The notes beneath the pieces are model-generated. The model worked only from the letters and a program-made list of their open reading frames with translations, did no database searches and was not told the origin of the DNA. The translations under genes were made by a program, and so were the position numbers. A stretch of 52,603 nt of DNA from Syntrophaceae bacterium UBA6252. GTDB lineage: Bacteria > Desulfobacterota > Syntrophia > Syntrophales > UBA6807. This document shows positions 1 through 8,708 of the stretch, piece by piece (the first letter of the stretch is position 1; each line of letters begins with the position of its first letter). The stretch spans positions 11,385-63,987 of the forward strand of contig DJVQ01000009.1 of NCBI GenBank assembly GCA_002441265.1, in the 5' to 3' direction.

Positions 1-1295
1 CCGCCGGCGGAGTCGCCCTCCACGATGTACAGCTCGCTCAGTTCGGGATTCCTCTCCTGGCAGTCCGCCAGCTTTCCCGGCAGGGAACTCACTTCCAGGG
101 CCGTCTTTCTCCGGGTCAGCTCCCTCGCTTTCCGGGCGGCCTCCCTGGCGCGGGCCGCCTCCGCGGCCTTCCCGACGATCTGTTTCGCCACGGAGGGATT
201 TTCCTCGAAAAAGCTTCCCAGGCGGTCGTACACGACCCCCTCGACCAGGCCCTTGATCTCGCTGTTTCCGAGCTTCGTCTTCGTCTGCCCCTCGAACTGG
301 GGATTCCGCACCCGGACGCTGATCACCGCCGCCAGCCCCTCGCGGACATCCTCGCCTTTCAGCAGCTCCTTCTGATTCTTCAGGATGCCCGAATTCGTGG
401 CATAGTTGTTGATGGCCCTTGTCAGGGCCGACCGGAAACCGACAAGATGGGTCCCTCCCTCGGTCGTGTTGATGCTGTTGGCGAAGGAAAACAGGTTTTC
501 CAGATAGGAATCGTTGTACTGGAGGGCGACCTCCACGTCGCAGTCCTCCCGGGAACCGGAAATGTATACGGGGTCTTTGTGCAGGACCTTCTTGTTCCGG
601 TTGATGAAGTGAACGAAGGAGATGATTCCCCCCTCGTAGAAGAATTCGCTGCTTCTCTCCACCCGTTCGTCCGTCAGGGTGATCCGCACGCCCTTGTTCA
701 GAAAGGCGAGCTCCCGCAGCCTGTTGGACAGGAGATCGAAGCTGAAGTCGATTTCCTCGAAGATCTCCCGGTCGGGCCTGAAGGTCACCTTGGTTCCCCT
801 GCGCTCGGTGATTCCCACTTCGGCCAGGGGGGCGACCGGGATGCCGCGCTGGTAGGACTGGCGATAGACCTTCCCGTTTCTCCGGATTTCCAGTTCGACA
901 TACTCGGAGAGGGCGTTCACCACAGAAACGCCGACCCCGTGCAGTCCTCCGGAAATCTTGTAGGTGTCGTTCTGAAACTTGGCGCCCGCATGGAGTTTCG
1001 TCATGACCACTTCCGCGGCGGACACCTTTTCCGTCTTGTGGATATCGACTGGAATTCCCCGTCCGTTGTCGTCCACCGTGACGCTGTTGTCCACTCGGAC
1101 CTTCACGTCGATGGTGTCGCAGACCCCGGCGGAGGCTTCGTCGATGCTGTTGTCCACCACCTCGTACACGAGGTGGTGCAGGCCTTCCTTTCCGGTGCTT
1201 CCGATATACATGGCAGGTCTCTTGCGAACCGCTTCCAGCCCGCCGAGCACCCGTATGCTGTCGGCACTGTAACTTTCCGTAACAAACTCAGACAA
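1..1295 (-). CDS. gyrB: DNA gyrase subunit B, N-terminal part (cut by window edge)
   Basis: ATP-binding subunit of DNA gyrase, which introduces negative supercoils. About 431 codons are visible of a usual ~800. The GHKL ATPase domain comes first, with the Asn-box region EVVDNSIDEA. The transducer domain follows, and the sequence leaves the window in the TOPRIM domain at the motif EGDSAGG. The start is inferred as TTG at 1293-1295, because the frame has a TGA three codons upstream and a GTGAGGA ribosome site lies 6 bases before the TTG; the first residues read (M)SEFVTES. It lies only 9 bp downstream of dnaN in the same direction, so co-transcription is likely. recF, often found between dnaN and gyrB, is missing. 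Confidence 0.96.
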   Translation of the reverse strand, partial: MSEFVTESYSADSIRVLGGLEAVRKRPAMYIGSTGKEGLHHLVYEVVDNSIDEASAGVCDTIDVKVRVDNSVTVDDNGRGIPVDIHKTEKVSAAEVVMTKLHAGAKFQNDTYKISGGLHGVGVSVVNALSEYVELEIRRNGKVYRQSYQRGIPVAPLAEVGITERRGTKVTFRPDREIFEEIDFSFDLLSNRLRELAFLNKGVRITLTDERVERSSEFFYEGGIISFVHFINRNKKVLHKDPVYISGSREDCDVEVALQYNDSYLENLFSFANSINTTEGGTHLVGFRSALTRAINNYATNSGILKNQKELLKGEDVREGLAAVISVRVRNPQFEGQTKTKLGNSEIKGLVEGVVYDRLGSFFEENPSVAKQIVGKAAEAARAREAARKARELTRRKTALEVSSLPGKLADCQERNPELSELYIVEGDSAG

Positions 1296-1304
1296 TGCGA
1301 TTCC

Positions 1305-2396
1305 TCACTCTCTCAAGGGCATGATGATGGCCCGGTAGCTTCGATCTTCCTTCCCCGAAATCACTCCCGGACCGGATCCCTCGCGTATTTCAAAAACAAT
1401 TTCCTCGTCATCCACTCCTTCGATGGCATCGATCAGGTACCGGACATTGTACGTGATGCTGAAATCCTTTCCGCCGTAATCAATCTCCATCTCCTCGTCC
1501 GCTTCCCCGACGTCCGGATTCGTGGAGTTGAGTTTCAGCTTGCCCCCGGCCACATTCAGGACAACCCCGGTGAAGGTTTCGCTGGATACCACGTTCATCC
1601 GTTTCAGAGAACTTGAAATTATATCTCTTTTCAGGAAAATTTTCATCCCTTCCTCCACGGGAATCACCCTCTCGTAATCGGGATACTCCGCATGGATCAG
1701 ATGAACCCTGAGAAAATTCCTCTCGTCGCGGAAGAAACAGGTCCTTTCCCGGACCCCGACATCCACCGATCCTTCCCGGCCCTCCACAAACCTTCGGATC
1801 TCCGCAACCGCCCTGCGGGGAAGAATGATCCCCTTGATCTTCAGCTCTTTCTCGGTCCGCTTCTCCACAAGGGAAAGCCGGCTGCCGTCGGTGGACACCA
1901 TGCGGATCCGGCCGTCCAGGGTGTGCAGGAAGGCGCCGCAGAGGTAAGGCCGCAGTTCGTCCACCCCGATGGTCGTGTAGGTCTTCCGGATCATTTCCGC
2001 CATGAGGGCGCAATCGAGCGAAAAGGTATCCCCCTCCTCGAGCGGAACGGCGGGAAACTGCTCCTCGTCGATCCCCGGAAGACGGTACACCACCGCCCCG
2101 CAGACCACGTCGATCCGGTTGTTCTCCCTTTTTTTCACGACGACCTGGCTTCCTTCCCCCTCCCGCACCATCTCGTAAAGCTTGCGGGCGTTGACCACGA
2201 CGGAACCCGTCGATTCCACCACGGCGGGATAGTCCGCCACAAGCCCGATCTCCCGGTCCGTGGCGGTGATGCGGATCTTTCCCTCCTCGGCGGTCAGAAG
2301 AAGATGGTTCAAGATGGCCAGGTTCGACTTTCCCACAACGGACAAAGTCCGTTGAACCCCCTCGAGAAATACGTTTCTTTCCACAGTGAAGTCCAT
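1305..2396 (-). CDS. dnaN: DNA polymerase III beta sliding clamp
   Basis: Ring-shaped processivity clamp that tethers DNA polymerase III and recruits repair enzymes. At 363 aa it has the usual length and opens MDFTVERNVFLEGVQRTL, typical of clamp domain I; three clamp folds are expected. The ATG at 2396 is preceded by an AGGA ribosome site. It sits between dnaA (122 bp upstream) and gyrB (9 bp downstream), the classical origin-proximal order. Family assignment is firm from sequence and context. Confidence 0.97.
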   Translation of the reverse strand: MDFTVERNVFLEGVQRTLSVVGKSNLAILNHLLLTAEEGKIRITATDREIGLVADYPAVVESTGSVVVNARKLYEMVREGEGSQVVVKKRENNRIDVVCGAVVYRLPGIDEEQFPAVPLEEGDTFSLDCALMAEMIRKTYTTIGVDELRPYLCGAFLHTLDGRIRMVSTDGSRLSLVEKRTEKELKIKGIILPRRAVAEIRRFVEGREGSVDVGVRERTCFFRDERNFLRVHLIHAEYPDYERVIPVEEGMKIFLKRDIISSSLKRMNVVSSETFTGVVLNVAGGKLKLNSTNPDVGEADEEMEIDYGGKDFSITYNVRYLIDAIEGVDDEEIVFEIREGSGPGVISGKEDRSYRAIIMPLRE

Positions 2397-2518
2397 GTTT
2401 CTTCCATCCTGATATTTAATTTAACAGCAGTAATCGTAGTATCGGGGAATCTGTTGATAACCGGTTTTTTTCCATTCCCCTTGCATACTTTCTTTCCATT
2501 CGACCTGTGGAAAAACCG
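2397..2518. promoter_or_regulatory. dnaA-dnaN intergenic region with AT-rich stretch and two DnaA-box-like sites
   Basis: This 122-bp gap holds an AT-rich stretch (about 2409-2426) and two near-consensus DnaA boxes read on the minus strand: TTATCAACA (2452-2460, one mismatch to TTATCCACA) and TTTTCCACA (2506-2514, one mismatch). Together with the three boxes on the other side of dnaA it could form part of a bipartite origin, or it could regulate dnaN. The sites are seen directly; origin function is inference. Confidence 0.5.
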
Positions 2519-3871
2519 TCAGGAACGGTTCTTGAGAATATCCATGATGTCGGCGATCGTCTTTTCCATGCGGGGATCCGACTTGATCAGACCCTGGATC
2601 TTCCGGACGGCGTAAATGACGGTGGAATGGTCCTTTCCGCCGATCCGGTTTCCGATATCGGGAAACGAGGAGCTGGTCAGCTGTCTCGAGAGGTACATGG
2701 CGATCTGTCTCGGGAGGGCGAGATCCTTGTTTTTTTTCTGGGAACGGATTTCCGTTGTCTTGATGCTGAAGAAATCCGCCGTCGCCTTGACAATCTCCTC
2801 GATGTCGAAGGGTCTGCGCTCTTCCTGCTTGATCAGTTTTTTCAGCACGGACTGGGCGAGTTCCAGATTGATCTCTCTTCCGGTGAGAGAGGAGTACGCC
2901 ATGAGGCCCGTGAGGAATCCCTCGAGTTCCCGGATGTTGGAATCCGGGGCGTGGGTGGCCATGTATTCGATGACGTTCCCGGGAAGGGAAAGGTTGTTTT
3001 CCTGGGCCTTTTTCTCGATGATGGCGATCCGGGTCTCGATTTCAGGCGGCTGGATGTCCGCGATCAGCCCCCACTCGAACCGGGACCGCAGTCTTTCCTC
3101 AAGATTCTGGATATCCTTCGGAAAACGGTCACTGGTGACGACGATCTGTTTCCCCGAGTCATGAAGGGAATTGAACGTGTGGAAGAATTCCTCCTGCGTT
3201 CGTTCCTTTCCGGCGATAAATTGGATGTCGTCGATGAGCAATGAGTCGATTTTCCTGTACTTTTCCCGGAAATTGGTCATCCGGTCATACCGGATGGAGT
3301 AAATGAGTTCGTTCATGAACTCTTCCGCGGACAGGTACAGAACGTTTTTTTCAGGATAAAGACTCGATGTCAGAAGACCGACGGCATTCAGCAGATGGGT
3401 TTTTCCGAGGCCGACCCCGCCGAACAGGAAAAGGGGGTTGTAGATCCTGGCGGGCTGTTTCGCCACGGCGACGCAGGCCGCGTGGGCGAACTGGTTGCAG
3501 GATCCCACGACGAAGTGGTCGAAGCTGTAGTTGGTGTTGAGACGGGGGGAGATCTTCTGTCCCGCCGGCGGGGTGCCATGGTCCGTCTTCCCGTGACGCT
3601 GTTTTACGACAGCCGGTTTTACCGGTTCCTGACCCGGTCCGAGGGTCAGGCGGACCGCCGCTTCCGTGCCGAGGGCGCTGGCCAGCCCTTCCCGTATGTT
3701 TCCCAGGTAGTTTTCCTCGATCCAGTCCTTGAAAAACCGATTCGGTACGGCAAGTTCGACCATGTTGCCCGAAATTCCGACGATGCGGATCGGCCGGATC
3801 CACGTCTCGAAAAGCTGGCCGTTGATTTTTTCCCTGAGCATGTCCAGGGTCTTTTTCCAGATGAGTTCCAT
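2519..3871 (-). CDS. dnaA: chromosomal replication initiator DnaA
   Basis: AAA+ ATPase that binds DnaA boxes and melts the origin. It is 450 aa. Domain I covers about residues 1-75, a short variable linker follows, and the AAA+ domain has Walker A GGVGLGKT at 151-158 and Walker B LLIDDIQF at about 213. The C-terminal DNA-binding domain carries the signature GGKDHSTVIYAVRKI. The ATG at 3871 has no clear ribosome site but lies directly beside the DnaA boxes at 3881-3912, which suggests autoregulation. Confidence 0.98.
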   Translation of the reverse strand: MELIWKKTLDMLREKINGQLFETWIRPIRIVGISGNMVELAVPNRFFKDWIEENYLGNIREGLASALGTEAAVRLTLGPGQEPVKPAVVKQRHGKTDHGTPPAGQKISPRLNTNYSFDHFVVGSCNQFAHAACVAVAKQPARIYNPLFLFGGVGLGKTHLLNAVGLLTSSLYPEKNVLYLSAEEFMNELIYSIRYDRMTNFREKYRKIDSLLIDDIQFIAGKERTQEEFFHTFNSLHDSGKQIVVTSDRFPKDIQNLEERLRSRFEWGLIADIQPPEIETRIAIIEKKAQENNLSLPGNVIEYMATHAPDSNIRELEGFLTGLMAYSSLTGREINLELAQSVLKKLIKQEERRPFDIEEIVKATADFFSIKTTEIRSQKKNKDLALPRQIAMYLSRQLTSSSFPDIGNRIGGKDHSTVIYAVRKIQGLIKSDPRMEKTIADIMDILKNRS

Positions 3872-3880
3872 CGTCAGAAT

Positions 3881-3912
3881 TTATTCACAGCTTTATCCAC
3901 AGTTGTGGATAA
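3881..3912. other. cluster of three DnaA boxes, candidate oriC or dnaA operator
   Basis: Between dnaA and parB lie TTATTCACA (3881-3889, plus), a perfect TTATCCACA (3893-3901, plus) and a perfect TTATCCACA on the minus strand (3904-3912). The last two form a convergent pair with a 2-base gap. All sit within 49 bp of non-coding DNA upstream of dnaA. DnaA binding is strongly predicted; whether this is the functional origin or only a dnaA operator cannot be decided here. Confidence 0.75.
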
Positions 3913-3920
3913 ATGTGTTG

Positions 3921-4781
3921 TTACCCCTTTCCGTCCAGGATGTGTTCCAGAAGCCTCTGGAGATCTTCGTTGTCGTGAAAACGGATTTCGATACGCCCGC
4001 CTTTCCGTTTCCCCGTCCGAATCCGGACGCGGGTCAGAAGTCTCCGGGAGAGCTCGTTTTCCAGGTTTCCGATGAGGGAGGAGACGGACGCGGGGGCCGA
4101 CTTTCCCTTTTTTTCTTTTTCGAGCCTTTTGACAAGGGCTTCCGCCTGCCGGACATTGAGGTTACGCTCGCGGATCTTTCGGAACGCCTCGTGCTGGAGC
4201 TTTTCCGAGGAGAGCGCGAGGAGGGCCCGGGCGTGCCCGGCGGAGATGTCCTTCCGGATCAACCCGTCCCGGATGGCCTGTGGAAGTTTGAGAAGCCTGA
4301 GGAAATTGGCCACCGTGGAGCGGTCCCGCCCGACGCGGCCGGCGATTTCCTCCTGGGACAGCCCGAACCGGTCCTGGAGGACCCGGTAACCTTCCGCCTC
4401 CTCGACGGGATTCAGGTCCTCCCTCAGAAGGTTTTCCACAAGCGTGAGTTCCGCCAGTTGCCGGTCGTCCACTTCCCGGACCACGACCGGAACGGACTTC
4501 AGCCCCGCCGCCTGAGCGGCCCGCCAGCGTCTTTCCCCGGCGATGATTTCGAAGGCGTCTCCGTCCTTCCGGACCAGGACGGGCTGGAGAATCCCCGTTT
4601 CCCGAATGGATTCCACAAGCCCCTTCTGCTCTTCCGGATCGAATTGCCGCCTCGGCTGAAAACGGTTCGGCTTCAATGCCTCGATGGCGCAGAATTGAAA
4701 CCGGGAACGGTCACCGCCGTCATCCGCCAGATCGGAAAAAAGAGCGCCCAGTCCCCGTCCCAGGGATTCTCTCTTTGCCAT
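3921..4781 (-). CDS. parB: chromosome partitioning protein ParB (CTPase clamp)
   Basis: Binds parS, loads as a CTP-dependent sliding clamp and recruits SMC for origin segregation. It is 286 aa. The N-terminal ParA-contacting stretch is MAKRESLGRGLGALF. The CTP-binding motifs GERRWRA and ENLLREDLNP follow, then a helix-turn-helix (LSQEEIAGRVGRDRSTVANF) and a C-terminal dimerization domain. The ATG follows the parA stop without a gap, so parAB is one operon. A matching parS site lies at 21723-21738. Confidence 0.96.
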   Translation of the reverse strand: MAKRESLGRGLGALFSDLADDGGDRSRFQFCAIEALKPNRFQPRRQFDPEEQKGLVESIRETGILQPVLVRKDGDAFEIIAGERRWRAAQAAGLKSVPVVVREVDDRQLAELTLVENLLREDLNPVEEAEGYRVLQDRFGLSQEEIAGRVGRDRSTVANFLRLLKLPQAIRDGLIRKDISAGHARALLALSSEKLQHEAFRKIRERNLNVRQAEALVKRLEKEKKGKSAPASVSSLIGNLENELSRRLLTRVRIRTGKRKGGRIEIRFHDNEDLQRLLEHILDGKG

Positions 4782-5555
4782 CTATCCCCTCCCGTTGTTG
4801 AGGATTTCCCTTGCCAGTTCCATGTAGGAAACGGCGCCCCGGGATGTAATGTCGTACAGAAGAACGGGCAGCCCGTGGCTGGGACTTTCGGAAAGACGGA
4901 CGTTCCTCGGAATGATCGTCTGAAAGACCTTTCCCGCGAAATATTTTCTGACCTCCTCTTCCACTCGGTGGGAAAGCCGGTTCCGGGTATCGAACATGGT
5001 GAGAAGAATCCCGCTTAGGGTAAGACCCGGATTGAGGCGGTTCTGGACGAGCCGGACGGTGTTCAGAAGCTGGCTCAGGCCCTCCATGGCGAAATATTCG
5101 CACTGGAGGGGAATGATCAGGAAATCGGAAGCGACAAGGGCGTTGATCGTCAAAAACCCGAGAGACGGGGGACAGTCGATGATCACGAATTCGAAATCGT
5201 CGGGAAGGCCGGCGAGAAGCTGTTTCAGCTTCTGTTCCCTGTCGGGAAGCTGTACGAACTCGACCTCAACGCCGATGAGGTCCTGGGTGGCCGGAATGAC
5301 GGTCAGGGACGGCAGGGGGGACACATGAAGGGTCTCCGCCAGGGGGATTTTTCCGATGATGGCCTGGTACAGGTTCTTCTCCCGGATTTTGGAACGGTCG
5401 ATCCCCACGCCGCTCGAACTGTTCCCCTGGGGGTCGCTGTCGATGAGAAGGGTGCGTTTTTCCGCCACGGCGAGGGATGCCGCAAGGTTGATTGCGGTCG
5501 TTGTTTTCCCGACGCCCCCCTTCTGGTTGGCGATAGAGATAATTTTTTTCTTCAT
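4782..5555 (-). CDS. parA: chromosome partitioning ATPase ParA (Soj family)
   Basis: Deviant Walker-A ATPase that forms nucleoid gradients to separate ParB-parS complexes. It is 257 aa, with the P-loop KGGVGKTT at residues 12-19 and the Walker B-like segment FVIIDCPPSLG. The short N-terminus without an HTH is typical of chromosomal Soj-type ParA. Its stop codon abuts the parB start. An imperfect palindrome lies in its leader at 5574-5590. Confidence 0.96.
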   Translation of the reverse strand: MKKKIISIANQKGGVGKTTTAINLAASLAVAEKRTLLIDSDPQGNSSSGVGIDRSKIREKNLYQAIIGKIPLAETLHVSPLPSLTVIPATQDLIGVEVEFVQLPDREQKLKQLLAGLPDDFEFVIIDCPPSLGFLTINALVASDFLIIPLQCEYFAMEGLSQLLNTVRLVQNRLNPGLTLSGILLTMFDTRNRLSHRVEEEVRKYFAGKVFQTIIPRNVRLSESPSHGLPVLLYDITSRGAVSYMELAREILNNGRG

Positions 5556-5573
5556 GATTTCCGGATGTTAGCT

Positions 5574-5590
5574 GTGACCGCGGGGATCAC
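5574..5590. promoter_or_regulatory. imperfect palindrome in the parA leader
   Basis: A GTGACC...GGATCAC inverted repeat (5 of 6 arm positions match) lies 19-35 bases upstream of the parA ATG. It could be an operator or an RNA hairpin masking parA translation. The repeat is seen; function is a guess. Confidence 0.2.
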
Positions 5591-5654
5591 CCAAGACTGA
5601 CCGAGACTAACATAAAAACTCCTATTTTAGAAGGTGAAAGTTTTTCGGTCTCTT

Positions 5655-6320
5655 TTACCCATGTTTTCGGAACACCAGGAGATGACGCTCTTCTTCCGTG
5701 AAGGGAAGCACCAGGTCGCGGCGGTCCGAAAGTTCGAGGTGAAGCGCGTCCAGGGTCCCGGCCGCGTTCTTCAGTTCTTCCGAAAAGGACTTTCCCTTCA
5801 TGGCGATGATGGATCCCCGCTCGCCGGCAAACCGGGCGGACCGTTCCAGAAGGAGGGGCAGGGGAAAGGTCGCCCGGGAAACCACGCGGTCGAAGACGGC
5901 CCGGGGCCGATTCCGTGGAACCCACGTTTCGACCCGTCCCTGTTCCGCCTGCGCCCCCGAAAGACCGAGTTTCCGGATCACGTTCCGGAGAAAGGAGATT
6001 TTTTTTCTCGACGCGTCGACCAGGAAGAGGGACGCGTCATTTCTCGCAAGCTTCAGCGGAATCCCGGGGAGACCCGCCCCGGTTCCCAGGTCGAGGAGCG
6101 CAAAAGGCCCTTCCGGGAGAAGGGGGAGCACGGTCAGGGAATCGAGAAAATGGCGGACGGCAAGCCCGGGGAGGTCCCGCACGGACACCAGGTTGACCGA
6201 CCGGTTCCAGAACAGGATCTCCTCGCCGTAAAGTCGAAGACGGGAAACCGTTTCCCCGGTGAGGGGACATCCCAGGCTTTCGGCCCCCGCCGTGAGCAGT
6301 TCCTCGAAGGAAGCGTTCAT
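5655..6320 (-). CDS. rsmG: 16S rRNA (guanine527-N7)-methyltransferase RsmG
   Basis: SAM-dependent methyltransferase that makes m7G527 in 16S rRNA. It is 221 aa. The SAM-binding motif LLDLGTGAGLPGIPL lies near residues 75-90, followed by FDRVVSRAT, typical of the family. It stands upstream of parA (99 bp gap), a common association near origins. The frequent partners mnmG and mnmE are absent here. A repeat copy (6382-6480) lies in its upstream region. Confidence 0.95.
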   Translation of the reverse strand: MNASFEELLTAGAESLGCPLTGETVSRLRLYGEEILFWNRSVNLVSVRDLPGLAVRHFLDSLTVLPLLPEGPFALLDLGTGAGLPGIPLKLARNDASLFLVDASRKKISFLRNVIRKLGLSGAQAEQGRVETWVPRNRPRAVFDRVVSRATFPLPLLLERSARFAGERGSIIAMKGKSFSEELKNAAGTLDALHLELSDRRDLVLPFTEEERHLLVFRKHG

Positions 6321-6381
6321 CCGTCTTGACTTTCTTTCATGATCCCATTATTGCGGAGTAAAAGACGTTTTCTAGGCCGTC

Positions 6382-6480
6382 CGACGGCTTTGTAAAAGTC
6401 CATGCGCTGCGACGCCCTTCCTCCGGAGTTCTGCATTCGTCGCTTGAAAAGGCGTTTCCCGGACTTTTACGAATGCGTCC
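6382..6480. repeat. dispersed repeat copy A (internally deleted)
   Basis: About 99 bp with imperfect inverted ends: GACGGCTTTGTAAAAGTCC on the left and GGACTTTTACGAATGCGTCC on the right. The ends match copies at 9864-10032, 18994-19157, 35200-35257, 39391-39437 and 52502-52603; the middle is shorter and diverged. It lies between the divergent genes rsmG and trmJ. Confidence 0.7.
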
Positions 6481-6487
6481 GTTTTGA

Positions 6488-7270
6488 ATGGTGAAACGAA
6501 ATGAATGGACCGATCCTAACATGAAGGAAAAGCAAAGGGCAAGGCTGGAGAACATCACCGTCGTTCTTCACCGGCCTAAATTCGCCGGGAACATCGGTTC
6601 CGCCGCCCGGTGCGCCATGAACATGGGCATGGAGAAACTCATCGTCGTCGGCCACCCCCGGCCGGACGAAGAGGCGATGCGGCAGATGGCCACCCATGCG
6701 GCGGCGGAGGTCTTGGACCGGATCCGCTATTTCGACGATCTTCCCCCGGCCTTGGAGGAGTTTCATTATGTCGTGGGCACGACGGCCCGGAGGGGGAACT
6801 CGAACCTCCGGAGAATCATGGTGGAACCCGGAGAAATGGCGGAGGCCCTGGTCGATCTTTCCCGGAACAATGAAATCGCCCTCGTCTTCGGCCCGGAGGA
6901 CCGGGGACTCACCAACGAGGAACTCGATCACTGCCACCTCCTGGTTTCGATTCCCACGTCCGACCGTTTCCGGTCCCTCAACCTGTCCCATGCCGTGATG
7001 ATTCTCTGCTACGAGATTTTCCGTGCCTCCCGGGAGCATACGGGACGGTTCACCCCGCGGCTCGCCACCTCGGGGGAACTGGAAGACCTGTATTCCCACC
7101 TGAAGGAGGCCCTCTGGAACATCGACTTTATCCGAGACGAAAACCCCGACTACTGGATGGTCGCCGTCCGCCGCTTCCTTTCGCGGGTTCCCATGTTTTC
7201 CAAGGATGTCAAGATCCTCCGGGGGGTCTGCCGGCAGTTGAACTGGTTTGCCCAGAAACAAAGGTCTTGA
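6488..7270 (+). CDS. trmJ: TrmH-family tRNA/rRNA 2'-O-methyltransferase (TrmJ-like)
   Basis: SPOUT-class RNA ribose methyltransferase; TrmJ modifies position 32 of tRNAs. It is 260 aa. The N-terminal segment NITVVLHRPKFAGNIGSAAR and the knot motifs FGPEDRGLTNEEL and IPTSDRFRSLNLSHA are diagnostic of the group-1 TrmH/TrmJ type. No start has a good ribosome site: ATG 6488 is used here, and ATG 6521 (249 aa) is equally plausible. Substrate could be another tRNA site or rRNA. Confidence 0.85.
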   Translation: MVKRNEWTDPNMKEKQRARLENITVVLHRPKFAGNIGSAARCAMNMGMEKLIVVGHPRPDEEAMRQMATHAAAEVLDRIRYFDDLPPALEEFHYVVGTTARRGNSNLRRIMVEPGEMAEALVDLSRNNEIALVFGPEDRGLTNEELDHCHLLVSIPTSDRFRSLNLSHAVMILCYEIFRASREHTGRFTPRLATSGELEDLYSHLKEALWNIDFIRDENPDYWMVAVRRFLSRVPMFSKDVKILRGVCRQLNWFAQKQRS

Positions 7271-7298
7271 CTTTCCCCCGGGGGAATCCTAAAAAACA

Positions 7299-7313
7299 CT
7301 GTTTAAATAACAG
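7299..7313. promoter_or_regulatory. 15-bp palindrome upstream of glnA
   Basis: CTGTTTAAATAACAG, with 5-bp arms around an AT-rich centre, lies 33 bases before the glnA ATG. It could be an operator or overlap a promoter -10 region. Only the symmetry is seen. Confidence 0.25.
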
Positions 7314-7345
7314 GGAAATTCCCAGGTTCCCGTTCAGGAGGTTTC

Positions 7346-8674
7346 ATGAAAGGATACACCGCCGAGCAGGTGTTGCGGACCGTAAAGGATCAGGGCATCG
7401 ATTTCGTCCAGTGCTGGTTCACCGATGTCCTGGGCATGCTGAAAAGTTTTTCCGTTTCCCCGTCCGAGCTGGAGACGGCTTTGTCCGAGGGGATGGGTTT
7501 CGACGGGTCCTCCGTCGAGGGGTTCGCCCGGATCGAGGAAAGCGACATGATCGCCATGCCCGACCTGTCCACGTTCTGCATCGTTCCGTGGCTTGACCGG
7601 AACGGTCCCGTCGCGCGGATGTTCTGCGATATCATGACCCCCGACCTTGTTCCCTACGAGGGAGACCCCCGGTACGTTCTCAGGAGGATGGTGAAACGGG
7701 CCACCGACATGGGGTACACGTTTTACGTGGGCCCGGAGCTGGAGTATTTCTACTTCATGAACAACCAGTCGGCTGATATCCTCGACCGGGGCGGGTATTT
7801 CGACATTTCCCCTTCCGACCTGGGCGGGGACATCCGCCGGACCACGGTGAAAACCCTCCAGAAGATGGGGATCGACGTGGAGTACAGCCACCACGAAGTG
7901 GCCCCGAGCCAGCACGAAATCGACCTCCGGTACGGCGAGGCCCTGAAGATGGCGGACACGGTCATGTCCTACCGGATAGCCGTAAAGGAGGTGGCCCGTA
8001 AATACGACCGCTACGCCACCTTCATGCCGAAACCCATCCTCGGGCAGAACGGAAGCGGCATGCACGTCCACCAGTCCCTGTTCCGCGGGACGAAGAACGC
8101 CATGTACGACGCTTCCGACCCCTTCCATCTTTCCGACCTGGCGAAACACTACATCGCCGGTCTCCTGCGGCATGCCCGGGAAATCACGGCGGTGACGAGC
8201 CAGTGGGTCAATTCCTACAAGAGACTGGTCCCGGGATACGAAGCCCCCGTCTACATCTCCTGGGCGAGACGGAACCGGTCCACCCTGGTTCGCGTTCCCA
8301 TGTACAAGCCGGGGAAGGAAAAGGCCACGAGGGTCGAGTACCGGAGCCCCGATCCGTCCTGCAACCCCTACCTGACGTTTGCGGTCATGCTTGCCGCCGG
8401 GCTGGAGGGGATCGAAAAGAAGTATCCCCTGCCCGCGCCGGTGGAGGAGGACATCTACACCATGACACCGGAAAAGCGCAGGAAAAAAAGGATTCAGGAC
8501 CTCCCGGGCAGCCTGGTCGAAGCGGTCCAGGAAGTAGAGAAAAGCCGGGTCGTCCGGAACGCCCTGGGGGACCACGTCTTCAACAAGTTCATCGAAAACA
8601 AGCGGGTCGAATGGGACCTCTACCGGATGCACGTCTCCCGGTTTGAAATCGAAAAATACCTTCCCATTCTCTGA
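7346..8674 (+). CDS. glnA: glutamine synthetase type I, alpha subclass
   Basis: ATP-dependent synthesis of glutamine from glutamate and ammonia. It is 442 aa, the short GSI-alpha length seen in Bacillus-type enzymes. Visible motifs are GFDGSSVEGFARIEESDM, GPELEYF, FMPKPILGQNGSGMHVHQS and the EYRSPDPSCNPYL active-site strand. The region where GSI-beta carries its adenylylated Tyr reads DIYTMTPEKRRKK, without that loop, so control is probably by feedback. A strong AGGAGG site precedes the ATG. A 15-bp palindrome (7299-7313) lies in its leader. kdnB follows 34 bp downstream. Confidence 0.95.
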   Translation: MKGYTAEQVLRTVKDQGIDFVQCWFTDVLGMLKSFSVSPSELETALSEGMGFDGSSVEGFARIEESDMIAMPDLSTFCIVPWLDRNGPVARMFCDIMTPDLVPYEGDPRYVLRRMVKRATDMGYTFYVGPELEYFYFMNNQSADILDRGGYFDISPSDLGGDIRRTTVKTLQKMGIDVEYSHHEVAPSQHEIDLRYGEALKMADTVMSYRIAVKEVARKYDRYATFMPKPILGQNGSGMHVHQSLFRGTKNAMYDASDPFHLSDLAKHYIAGLLRHAREITAVTSQWVNSYKRLVPGYEAPVYISWARRNRSTLVRVPMYKPGKEKATRVEYRSPDPSCNPYLTFAVMLAAGLEGIEKKYPLPAPVEEDIYTMTPEKRRKKRIQDLPGSLVEAVQEVEKSRVVRNALGDHVFNKFIENKRVEWDLYRMHVSRFEIEKYLPIL

Positions 8675-8708
8675 TGCCGGCCCCTGCGGTCCGGAAGGAG
8701 AGAAAAGA

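Noticed and set aside
447..1616. 389-aa plus-strand frame opposite gyrB and dnaN
   Set aside because: Antisense shadow in GC-rich DNA with no ribosome site or recognisable domain; the minus-strand genes account for the sequence.
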